The notes beneath the pieces were generated by a model that worked only from the letters and a program-made list of their open reading frames with translations, searched no databases and was not told the origin of the DNA. From Blumeriella jaapii (taxonomy: Eukaryota; Ascomycota; Leotiomycetes; Helotiales; Drepanopezizaceae), in contig VWND01000004.1 of assembly GCA_009599575.1 (NCBI GenBank), positions 798,001-862,000 of the forward strand: 64,000 bases of DNA. Direction: 5' to 3'. Each line of letters starts with the position of its first letter. Position 1 is the first letter of the stretch. A program made the position numbers and the translations under genes. This document shows positions 34,201 through 46,169 of the stretch, piece by piece.

Positions 34201-37111
34201 TCGGAGTTCACATCAATGAGTCTCTCATTCTCCATCTGGCCATTACTGCGCTTCCGACGGCTTTCGCGTAAGTCTAATCGTAGAACTCGGACACTCACGA
34301 GCCTTGCCCAAACATGCTTGATTCTTGGCGCTTCTGCATAGAGTCTTGCAAGTTTGGCGTGCAAGAAGGGCGACGACCACCTATGTCGGCCAGCCTCCAT
34401 ACCGTATATCTGAAGCATCACCGCCGGATCGGCGGGCATCTGTGCCTTGACCTGGACTAGCGTTGCTCGGAGGTCGATAGTGACTAGCTCTTCCACCATG
34501 AACGGATATTCCGGCGCATCGCGAGTATAGAAATCTTTGGGAGATCTCACCGGCGACAGCAACTCGGAATCGCGCTTCGCTGTGGTTGACGCTCGCGCTT
34601 GCTCCTCATCCCAGTCTGCTTTGGTTCGGACAAATGCCTTCTTCAGCACTGTGGTAGCAACTCCGACCGCATAGTGGCGATAGAGAGAGTACTGGACGAG
34701 GAGCTGCTTCACATGCGAGTTTACGTGAAAACCGGCCCTTGGGCATCGCTAGAAGTTGAAAGTGCGACCTCGAATCGCGGCATCGCAACGAAAGGCCCGG
34801 ATTCCCATTTCTCGGTCGATTCGATGATGAAAGCCTCGAGACCGCGGATGTGAACAGCCATGCGTCGACCGTCCGTCGGATGTTGCTGCTGCTGCTGCTG
34901 CTTGCTTTTGCGTGGCTGGGTAGGCATGCTCAAGAATATTTCGGGGTCTGGTGTCAAGGAACGACTTCCAGCTCGTTGACGTGAGACTTTTGGTTCCACC
35001 GGAATCTTCTGTGCCTTGTACTCTGCGGTCCATGATTGGAATTGCAGAGCAACGCCTTTCGTATCGTCTGAAATGTCGGGATCTAAGCCAGCGACTTGGG
35101 CGCTGAAGCCTGAACCCTGAATCTGAAAGTGTATGAGCCAAGGTGGCAACGCTCTGATAAAATTCGGACCGCGAGTGGTTTTGGAGTGCACTTTCTTGGT
35201 CGGTTCCACGTTGAATCGCAGCTGGCGGACGATTTGGCGGACGCCGTCACTGATCTCGGGACGAACCAGGTGGATTGAAAAGGTCTGCAGATTTCCAGTT
35301 ACGACCACATGGACCTCCGGGTTTGCACTGAGCTGGGTTTTCAGCTCCAACGATTCTGTTTGAAGCAGGTCAAAATGCGCTCCGGATGAAGTTTGGTAAT
35401 ACAGATCATGAGATTGTACTCGAAGGGTCGAGCCTAGACTGTAGTGAAGCTCGCCCACCGCAGAGTAAGAAGACTCAATGTCCAATGACACTGAAGAGAT
35501 TGACGAAATGATCAAATCGAAATCGTCTTCAGCCGCATCCTTCTCGACAGGTGGCAGAGAAATCCGAACGACTGGTTCGTGCATGGAGAACTTGACATTG
35601 GACTTCGGCAGTAGTCGTGAGATGACCGCGTGCCTCTGCGGCCGCATGGCTTTGGCTTGCTTGGGATTGGATTGCAAAAGTGCCAAGAGCAGGGGTAAAT
35701 GCTTTGGGTCCAGGTCAATAGAGGGCGAGGTGATAACAACATTCGAGTACAGAATGTTGGCATTCCGCTCATCAGCACTGCTGTCCCCGGCGAATTCGAC
35801 CGTCTTTGATGGAAGAGTGGTCCGCACTGTGGTGGTTGCCATCGGTATGTAGGCTAGCCTATCGGGCTTCCCATTGCCATCGTCGACACCAACAGAAATA
35901 GCCAGTGCGGCCACGAGAGCTTGATGGGCAACATCCCTGGACGAGAAATACATTCGATGCGCCGGCGATTTCTGATCGAGGCGGTGCAGATCCACACCGA
36001 CCTCTTTCATGGACGCGTTGAGGTAGATTGGAGAGCCACGGGGCTGGACAGCGCTGAACTTTTTCGTGAATCCCACAAAGCTGACTGCAAATTGAACCTC
36101 TTTGATTCCACGCAGGATAGAGGTCACGAGTTCTTTAGAGTCGGAGACAGTCTGGACGAGGTTCTGTTCACGGGCACTGGGTCCGTCAAACTCTTCGACC
36201 AGATCTGTAACGGAAAGATGGTCGGAATCCAGCTTGTCGTCCAGATACAGGGTTCGGCAGCACTTGTAGCGATTCATGCAGGTTTGTATATCATCGTATG
36301 GAATGTGAACCCTTCCCAGCTTCAGGGAAATCGCAGCATCTCGGAGACCGTCCAGCTCTTTGTGAAGCAGTCCGTGGATATTGAGGGTGGCGTGGTCCAG
36401 GACTTCGAGGGAGTCCCTCCCCTCGGGAGTAAAGAGCACGCTCCGAATCGTCAGCACCCACTCCGCCGGCCGTTGTTCCTTTTGGGGCATCTTCACGTGT
36501 GAGAAGATCCTCCCTCGGTCAACCATCTTGCGCCGCGTATCCACTGCCATGGTGAAGCTCCCCACTTGAACCTGTCCCACGTCCACCACCGTCACGGATG
36601 TATTGGTAGCGACCAGGTCGACCATGCGAATCCAGTTGATGTTTCGGTGGAGACGCTTGATCCGTTCCTTGACCTCGGTGAGCCTTTCCCAGCTCCTACT
36701 TCGCTGCGGCCCCGAAGCGGCCCTCCTGGCACAGGGCGTGCTCTTGGGCGAGGATTCGCGAGCCGAGTCATCGAGTCCCTGTGCCACGCCAACACGGCCA
36801 TGTCTGGCTTTGGACACGCTGCCATTCTCGCCGTCTGCGGCTTTCAAGTCCAGCGTCACGGCCAGCTCCGTGAGGACCACACTGACCCATGTGGGCTGTG
36901 CGAAGGTAGGCCGGTGCAAGTTCAACCCCAAGCCCCGGACCTCGATTTTGATGCCATCCTTGGGGGTGTATGCGAGTCGCCTCAAGGAGAAGTAGCCGAT
37001 GCGCTGGATCGAGATGCCCGTGAGGATTCGGAGGACAGCGAAGATGATAAAGGAGGAGAGGTAGGCGAGCACTATCACCCCAAAGATGAAGGTCGGATTC
37101 AGGAGCGCCAT
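28277..37111 (-). CDS. FMP27: FMP27/Hobbit-type bridge-like lipid transfer protein, three frameshifts
   Basis: One giant gene starts at 37111 (MALLNPTFIFGVIVLAYLSS). The family (yeast Fmp27/YPR117W, fly Hobbit, human BLTP2) forms long hydrophobic grooves that carry lipids between the ER and the plasma membrane. An N-terminal membrane helix (about residues 6-28) is followed by the hallmark YFSLRRLAYTPKDGIKIEVR. A conserved late block reads IPDNDFSWIDMDDFVELDW and continues into YTPRFTYFRQTDHGD. The C-terminal part has Ser-rich linkers and ends KKILGGLASDH. The frame breaks at three places: about 34724-34733, 31826-31834 and 31581-31590. Each needs one added base, and adding three bases gives 2,945 residues, the usual length in filamentous fungi. 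No intron is needed. The breaks may be sequencing errors or real lesions. Confidence 0.93.
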
Positions 37112-38200
37112 GAATTCGGTCAGTCGCGGGGCGCCATTCGCAGGGCGTGGTAGTCGTCCGCCGTGCCAGCTTCTCTCTGGTATTCTCCGCGGCAGAATGC
37201 GACTGGCCAGGACACGGTCGAGCTACGGTTGTTGCCCTTGAGACGCATGCCATCCGAAGGAGTCGAGGTTCGTTGTGCTCCCCCCGCAAGGCGCGAGTGC
37301 CGGGCTCGACTCACGCGCGATGCAACGACAACAGTTCTCGTGCTCTACCGCCGACTGGAAGAACGGACGTCCGGGATGAGCATTCTTTCATCAGAGGCTC
37401 CGGTGATGCGCAGGCGCTCGGGGCGGCTAGTCGCTGAGCAGGATCGTGTTGGGAGGATGTGGCGTGAAGGTCGAGGTCGGGCTGTTCCTTAGCTCATTCG
37501 TCGGCCGACTCTGGACTCGAGATGCCCACCGGACGGTAATGACGGCGCAACCGCCGACAGGAGGATGGGCGGCGAGGAAGATGGTGACTCGGCGAAGCTC
37601 GAAGGCCGTGGTGTAATCGCAAGAGTACACGCGGCACGACGAGTGACATTCTTCAGCCGAGAGCCTGGGCTTTCGACGAACAAGGCGAACAAGGCTGAAT
37701 GCGACCGATGCCGTGCCCCTGCTTTCCTTATCTGCATGCTGACCTACATAGTGAGGAACTCGGTACGGTGTGTACGGTGTTTATTTACTATGTACAGTAT
37801 GTATATACAGTACACACAACATCACGAGTCGAGTATGTGCGATTCCATAGCGAGCCTGTGTCCATCTAAGGGCACTGCCTTCGTGGGGACTACAGTACGA
37901 GTCCACATCGCCAGCACCGCAACTAAACTCAAGGCAGCGCCGGCGTAGATCTCACGATCGAAACCGCAGAGGTGACACTGTACTGGAAGTAGTTGTTCAT
38001 TGGGTGATTGAAATGCTTGTCTCTTGAGCAACTGCTGAGAAAGGGACCGTGGTGATGCCCAGTTGGCGGTTTCTGAAGCCCGACCTTCTACCAAGTGAGC
38101 AAAGTCAACAAACAATCTCGAATGCGCACCGGTCGACGCTTACGGTATCATCTCTTCGAATCTAGACATACCCATGACGTTACTCGATTACACTTGGTTC

Positions 38201-38256
38201 TGTAGATATATCTGTAGATATATATGTATATCTACATATATATGTATATCTACAGA
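38201..38256. repeat. AT-rich imperfect palindrome
   Basis: Arms CTGTAGATATA (from 38,212) and TATATCTACAG (to 38,255) flank repeated TATGTATATCTACATA. The stretch can fold as an AT-rich hairpin. It sits just before the four-copy repeat. Confidence 0.75.
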
Positions 38257-38345
38257 TGGATTTGTACATATTTACAATTGCATATAACCGGGTCGCACAT
38301 CGAGCAGCTATTACCGAGATGGAAATAAAGAGAAATTTTTTTTAA

Positions 38346-38965
38346 ATATAATTTCACAGACAATCACCATACCAAAACAGTCAGTCGAACCGCGCTCAAC
38401 ATACATCATACATTTTCGCTCCTCCGTCGCTATCTACCTTACCTAGGTACCTATACGCAACGCTTGCTCTACAATACATGCTATTAAAAAAATGAAAAAC
38501 ATAAAAAGCTTTAATTTCATAAACAATCACCATACCAAAACAGTCAGTCGAACCGCGCTCAACATACATATCATACATTTTCGCTCCTCCGTCGCTATTT
38601 ACCTACCTTACCTACAGTAGGTACGCAAAGCTTGCTCTACAGTATATCCCATTAAAAAAAAACTCACCCCAAATATATATAAATACCTAAAATTTCATGA
38701 ACGATCATCACACCAAAACAGTCGAACCGCGCTCAACATATAATACATCCATTTTCGCTCCTCCGTCGCTATTTACTAAGGTAGGTACCTAGGTACGCAA
38801 TGCTTGCTCTACAGTACATGCCATAAAGAAAAAAAATGATAAACATAGGTAGGTATATAAATATAATTTCACAAACAATCATCACACCAAAACAGCCGAA
38901 CCGCGCTCAACACATACTATACATTTTCGCTTCCCCGTCGCTATCTACATACGCAATGCTTGCTC
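38346..38965. repeat. Four-copy direct repeat, unit about 170 bp
   Basis: Four diverged copies begin near 38,346, 38,513, 38,689 and 38,862. Each contains an AATTTCA start, a CACCAAAACAG or CATACCAAAACAG block, CGAACCGCGCTCAACA, ACATTTTCGCTCCTCCGTCG (copy 4 differs slightly), a TACCTAGGTAC-like spacer and GCTTGCTCTACA, then an A-run. The spacer and the A-runs vary in length. The last copy is followed by A-rich DNA to 39,009. No coding potential and no mobile-element ends are visible. Confidence 0.9.
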
Positions 38966-39731
38966 TACATGCCACAGAAAAAAAAAACAAAAAAAACAAA
39001 AAAAAAAGATGGCCATCTTCGCGCATGCAAGGGAAAGAAAGGAGGTGGCAGCGCAGTCCTCGTGATCGATGTTCGAGGATGTTCTGAGGTGGTGTACGAA
39101 TCGTGCGGAAGTCACGGAGCTCTCGTCGCAGAATGGAGAATCGGTTGCATTCCTCACTCTCAATCCCCGCATTCGAGAGAACGAACGCGATATCTTTAGT
39201 ATTGTACAGAGCACACCGACCAGCCCTTCCAAGGAGCAGAAGTGGTAAATTATCTCCCCCAACCTCGTCATGAGGCACGGGATACCCCCCTCCCATCCCC
39301 CACCTCAAAACGAGGGTATCCCAGCAGCCTACCGACCAGAAAAGCCGCAACATCGTTGGTATCATAAGATAAGCTTCGCAGCTCGGTCCCCCGTCTGTCT
39401 TCCCGCCTGGACAGTGTCCCATGTGTCAGACTCGATCTATTGGTGTGTGTGCCGCGCGCTCGCCCCGGAGCGAGAAAAAGCAAGGAAGAAAACGACATAA
39501 GAAATCATGGTCAGCCTGATTTTGGAAGAGTACTGTAGACCTGATGTGGAAACCGCATTGCCCCGGTGAACTCCGACAGGAAGACGAAACGCGATGGTGG
39601 ATATGTGGAAGGGTACAGGGTATCGCAAAGTTTTTCGAAGACAGTTAAGGAACAGATCGAGAGGACGCCCATGCGCCCAAAGCGTGTGAAGTCGCCCAGC
39701 CCAGACCAGCCGATGGTCGATCGTTGACCCG

Positions 39732-41187
<1,456 letters not shown>

Positions 41188-41496
41188 CGCGGTCTGGGAC
41201 GTGGGTGGTGGTGTGGAAGAGGGTGCGGTGTGGCACGGAGCGGGTTATAGGGAGCGGGCGACGCTTGGATCAGGCGTTCGTCCCACAATCCAGTTTAGGT
41301 TCGGGAATCTCTGGTGCTGTCTCGAATCTGAGGCTTTGTCTCGGGGACGCGCCTGCGGAACGACGTTGGCCGTGGGAAGCGTGGCCGGCTCGACGCAAGC
41401 GATGTGATATCAGCCCTCGGCAAGCAGACTGCGAGCGTGGCAGCGGGATGCCACAACCCAGCGACGGGACTCGGCGTGATGGTGTGTGGAGGAATC

Positions 41497-41557
41497 GGGG
41501 GGTGGTGGTGGTGGTGGTGGTGGTGGTGGTGGTGGTGGTGGTGGTTGTTGTTGTTAT
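41497..41557. repeat. (GGT)n then (GTT)n triplet repeat
   Basis: About 14 GGT triplets followed by GTT triplets. It lies about 310 bp upstream of the C2H2 start codon, so it may be inside its 5' UTR or promoter. Confidence 0.92.
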
Positions 41558-43315
41558 TTTCGGTTCGCAACTAGGGGTTGACGATGTTAGTGGTCTGCAG
41601 CGGGACAGGCAAAGCCAAAAGGAAAACGCGCGCGGGATCGACGAGTGCACTACGCTCGCCGCCACACCGCCCTCGCGCGGGCGGGACCAGGGCGCTCGGG
41701 TGGTGAGGAGAAGGCAAAGCGAAGAGAGGCGCGTGTGTGAAGCTGCATCAATCCGCAGGAGCTCGCTCACCTAGGCCACTCTGATGGAACCCAGCCCCAG
41801 GAGGCGTTCGACCGCACTCGGCCGCAACGAAGCAGCTTCCACCCGATCCGCCAACGCGGGTGCTGGGACGCGGGAATGTCAAAAAGCACAGGCACCGAGC
41901 GGCCGGTCAATCTCGGCTGCAGGCTCCTCTGCTGGTGCGAGCGGGCGTGCGAGTCGCAGGCGGGCCGCGAGGCAGATGCGCGCCACGCTCGAGGTCGGGG
42001 CCGGGCAGCTTGGTCGTCGCCGTGACCCGAGTCTCCCGGACGGACAGGGGCGACCGGTCTCGGAGCCGGGCGGTGCGGTGCGGTGCGGTGGGCGCGGCGA
42101 TGCTGGCGGCCGGGCGATGGGGGGATGAGGGAGGGCGCGGCGCGCTTGTCTGGGCCCCGGGACCACACCAGGCGGATTCCGTGTGCGCGTGGGCTCTCGC
42201 CTGGGCCGGTGTCTCTGCTGCCCCGACAAAGGCTCCCGCTCTCCGGCAATGTCTGAGGCACGCGCCCGCGCTTCGTCCGACCCGGTTGTCGTCGTCGTCA
42301 ACGTCGTCGGGCCCGGCACGACGAGCAGGCGATGACGGTCGTCGTGGCCGTGTGCCGCCCCAGGGGTCGCCGACGGTTTCCCGGCTGTCTGCTGCCGCGC
42401 ACGAGGGCGTCGCGTTCCGAGGATCAAGGGCCACGAAGGGCGCGCGGTCGTGCTCACACCGCGGGCGGGGGTCCCAGAGGGCGCGGCGAGCGCTCCACGC
42501 CTCCGCCGCAGAGGGGGCCACGAGGCGTCGCGGCGTTCACGGATGCGCGTCTGACGGGCGCTCCGCGCACCGGGGCCGACGGCGGCGAGGGTGAGGGCCG
42601 TCGTGGCGCACTCGAGGCTCGTCGAGGGGGAGGGGACAGGCTAACTCGCTACTCACAGTCAGCCATCGTCACTCGAGCAGCGCGGTCTCGGGGAGGTCGA
42701 AGGCGGACTTGCAATGAATGGCACGAGGTCAGGGAGCAGGCCGAGCTGGAGGCGGGAGGCGGGCGGTTCGAGGATGGCGGTTGGAATTTGGCGTGACACG
42801 GGGGGTTGAGGGTTGAAGGGAGAGTGAGGTTGAGCCTTGAGGCGTGAGGCGTGAGGCTTGAGTGAGGGTCGAGGGCTGAGGCCTGAGGCCGGCGGGCTGA
42901 GATGCCTCCGAGGGACGGCGCAGGGGCACGGAAGAAGCGGTCTGGGCAGCGTTCGCGCCAGGCATGCGACGAGTGCAATTCGACGAGGGCCGCGGACCGT
43001 GACGAGCGTGACGGGGGGGGGGGAGGGGGGGGGGAGGAGGAGGGGTGACAATGAAAGGGGAGGGAAGGTCTCGGTCAGAGCTTCGGCGGCGTAGGTACGG
43101 TATTTCTGTTCTGTTCGGTCCCGTCCCGTATGTACACATGTACTGTGTACAGGATGTCCTGTCCTGCTGGCGGCCCTGTACGGTAGGATTCGAGTGGAGC
43201 TGGGCGGCGATGGTGGCACGTCTGGATGGCTGGATGGCGCGACGGCGGTACCGACGACGCGGAGTGCAGGGCAGGGGCCGTGGCCGGGGCCAGGAGGACG
43301 AGCCCACTTGTGGTC

Positions 43316-43393
43316 GTTCTTGTTCTTGTTCTTGTTCGTGTTCTTGTTCTTGTTCTTCTTGTTCTTCTTCCGCTTCTTGTTCTTCTTGTTCTC
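43316..43393. repeat. TTCTTG hexamer/triplet repeat
   Basis: About 78 bp of TTCTTG and TTC units with a few substitutions. The minus strand reads Lys/Asn or Glu/Gln tracts. Confidence 0.9.
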
Positions 43394-43780
43394 CGAGTCG
43401 GCGCATAGGGGGCTGTCTGTCCTGTACAGGACTGTGTACTGTGTACACATACTGTACACATACATACTGTGTACACACACACACAGGGGCCGGTGCGCGC
43501 GCTGGGGCCTGCAGGCTGAAGATCTTCCGGTCCCTTCGCCGCGCCAAACGTGCCGACGACGCGCTGAGACGCATCGCCCGACCTGGACCCCCCGACCCGC
43601 ACCGCCAGCCCGGCCACGCGCACACGGGAACGCCCAAACGCGAACCCGCCCGTGCCGGGGAGCGCAGCGGCCCCGGTCCTGGCAGATACACCGTAAATGA
43701 GAAACGCTGCTCGACGCGAGACGGGGCCCTGCGCCTGGACGTCCTGGTGGTTTCGGTGGAATGTTCGTCGTGGGCAAGCC

Positions 43781-44346
43781 GGATAGACAGGAAGACAGGA
43801 TAGACAGGATATACGGGGTATATAGGATGTACAGGATATAGGATGTACAGGATGTACAGGATATACGGGGTATATAGGATGTACAGGATATATGTACAGG
43901 ATATACAGATGTGCAGTATATATGTACAGGATATACAGGATATACAGATGTACAGTATATATGTACAGGATATACAGTATAAATGTACAGGATATACAGC
44001 ATATACAGTAAATATGTACAGCATATACAGCATATACAGTATATATGTACAGGATTTTACAGTATATGTGTCCAGGATTTCTCAGCAGATACAGTATATA
44101 CATATACAGTATATACAAACACAGTGCATACACACAATACATACACACAATACATACACACACAGTACATACAATCCATACATACACAATCCATACACAG
44201 TACATACTGTACTGTACAATCCATACACACAATCCATACACACAATCCATACACACAATCCATACACACAATCCATACCCACAATCCATACACACAATCC
44301 ATACACACAATCCATACCCACAATCCATACCCACAATCCATACCCA
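43781..44346. repeat. Two adjoining satellites (TACAGGATA type, then 13-bp CAATCCATACACA type)
   Basis: The left part, 43,781 to about 44,110, is a degenerate array of GGATATACA, GGATGTACA and AGTATATA words. The right part, about 44,110 to 44,346, consists of ACAC/ACATAC words that become a regular 13-bp unit CAATCCATACACA, about ten copies, from 44,217. The array contains almost no stop triplets on the minus strand, so all three minus frames stay open through most of it. Confidence 0.92.
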
Positions 44347-46009
44347 CACAATACACACCGTCCCCTACCGAGCAAGTCACGACTCTCGCATCCCCTTCCC
44401 GGCCGACCTCGCACGGAGACCGGCCAGCGTGGCCGTGCGGCAGAGGCATGGATGGATCGATTCATGCTCGGCCCCAATCTGTGTCCAGGGATGGCCGCCG
44501 CGTTCGAAGCTTCATGCCCTGTCGCACTGTACACATTACAGTACTGTGTACTGCACACGACATCCAGGATCGAACTGTGCTTGTTTCCCGCATCCAGGAG
44601 CGCACAGGGTAGGAGATACAGCCCAGTATGGGCAGTATGTATGTACAGTATGTAATACAGTACTGTGTACAGTATCTACAGTCACTACACGTACGGTACA
44701 TCAGTCTGCTCGTGCTCGAGCTCAGGCCTGCTCAAGGCCGCGGTGCAGTGTCACGTGTTCACAAGGTCACGTGTCAGTCCTGGTCCGCTGGCGTCGGTCT
44801 GGTCTGCGGTCTGTCGACGCGAATCGTCAGTTCGACCTTTCGAATTCCATCTCTCACCCTCTCACCTCTCTCCTCTTCTCTCCTCTCCCCTCCCCTCTCA
44901 CCAAGTTCTCGTGAGATCTTCATCCGCCACGACCACCGCCACCTCGGCCACCGCCACGGCCACGCTGGGGCCGCATCACAGTCCTCCTTTGCAAACGTCC
45001 TGCTTCTCTGGACCGCCGCATCCTTCTTCCTTGCCCACGCCTGCGGCGCTCGCCACGCTCCACGCTCCACACTCAACACCACACGTCTTCATTAACCCCC
45101 CGTCTGCCGCCGCCCCTGTTCACCATGAATGACTCGAGCGCTTCGCGACAAGGCGACCACCCACCACGACTTCGGCTTCTCGAACTCCTGGCCAAGCCGA
45201 CATGGTTGCGGCCTCGGGTCCCGCCCATCCTGGTCGGCTGCACCCGAACAGCATCCTCGCTCGCTCGCCCGACCGGGGGCGCCAGCGAGCATGAATCGTG
45301 GCGTGCTGCCCCTTCTGTCGATCTCTTTGCCTCGTGCGCAGGATGGGGAAGCTGGTCCATGCGTGGGCGTATCAGATTCGGATTCAGAATCAGAATAGAA
45401 GCACCTTCGCTGCAAACGGCCGAGGCGTGCGAACGGCCGAGGCGCGCCACCTCGAGAGGTCGTGAGGTCGTGAGGTCGGCCCGCTGGCCAAACCCGAGAT
45501 ACGGTGGTGCTGTACTGTACCGTACTGTACGGTATGGACATACCATCCGGTTCGCCAGATCCAAGCACGCTCGCTACACCTGCGGCCGTTCGTGAGTTGG
45601 TTCCCCCAGGCGACTTCTCTCACCCATCCATTCAACCGAACGGCTCCGGAGAGCCTTGACATCACGGAGACTTGGCATTGCTTCACGACCTGCCGGATTC
45701 TGGATGCGGAAATACCACATCCGTGATAGGAAAAGCCTTGCAATTTAGAGGCTGGAGATGGTTTCGCATCCTTGGCTGAAATATTAAGCACGGACACGGC
45801 GTTTCGACCACGTCCACAGAATACCCCTTCCCTCCTGGACTGGACTGTACGGCTGTACTTTACACAGTACTGTATGATATCTGGACCATGCCAGTGCAGA
45901 GTACCTGGGCCCACGGACGATCGATCGCAACGCACGAGATTGAGCAGAAACAACCGTGAGCGGAAAGCCTAGCCACGCTGAATGACCAAGTCACGCGTCA
46001 CCAAAGGAC

Positions 46010-46027
46010 CGGTAGGCATGCCTACCG
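46010..46027. repeat. Perfect 18-bp palindrome
   Basis: CGGTAGGCATGCCTACCG reads the same on both strands. It is a candidate site for a dimeric DNA-binding protein, or chance. Confidence 0.9.
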
Positions 46028-46117
46028 ACGCATCCAATCTGACAGCTGCTTGGGGACCGTTCGGACCGTGCTAGTCTCAGCCGAGTCCGCAATGCACCCG
46101 AATAACAGCAGACTCTT

Positions 46118-46169
46118 GCCGACAAACTGTACTGTATGTACAGTTTGTCGTACAGTACAGTTTGTCGGC
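46118..46169. repeat. 19-bp perfect inverted repeat with 14-bp loop
   Basis: The left arm GCCGACAAACTGTACTGTA (46118-46136) and right arm TACAGTACAGTTTGTCGGC (46151-46169) are exact reverse complements. The 14-base spacer TGTACAGTTTGTCG repeats part of the arm. It could form a stable hairpin in DNA or RNA. Confidence 0.95.

Larger units (their letters stand above)
37112..39731. other. Gene-free interval with repeats upstream of FMP27
   Basis: This 2.6-kb interval lies between the FMP27 start and the 3' end of the C2H2 gene. The part next to FMP27 (37,112 to about 37,750) is GC-richer and probably holds its promoter. From 38,200 to 39,010 the DNA turns AT-rich and repetitive. From 39,010 to 39,731 nothing is recognisable except the likely 3' UTR of the C2H2 gene. 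Confidence 0.55.

Noticed and set aside
34680..34735. A 41-bp intron to explain the first FMP27 break
   Set aside because: It would be phase-correct but shorter than any other intron here, lacks a spaced branch site, and would delete residues that look conserved (VKQLLVQYSLYRHYAV).
28277..37111. Three separate genes (at 28.3-31.5, 31.8-34.7 and 34.7-37.1 kb)
   Set aside because: All pieces align in order with one FMP27 protein and the breaks fall inside conserved blocks, so they are one gene.
41270..41770. A frame with poly-Thr/poly-His or poly-Val tracts
   Set aside because: Produced by the GGT triplet repeat on either strand; no domain on the flanks.
42659..44358. Three overlapping minus-strand frames of 427-447 codons
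   Set aside because: All three phases are open at once across the satellite, which shows low stop content rather than a gene.
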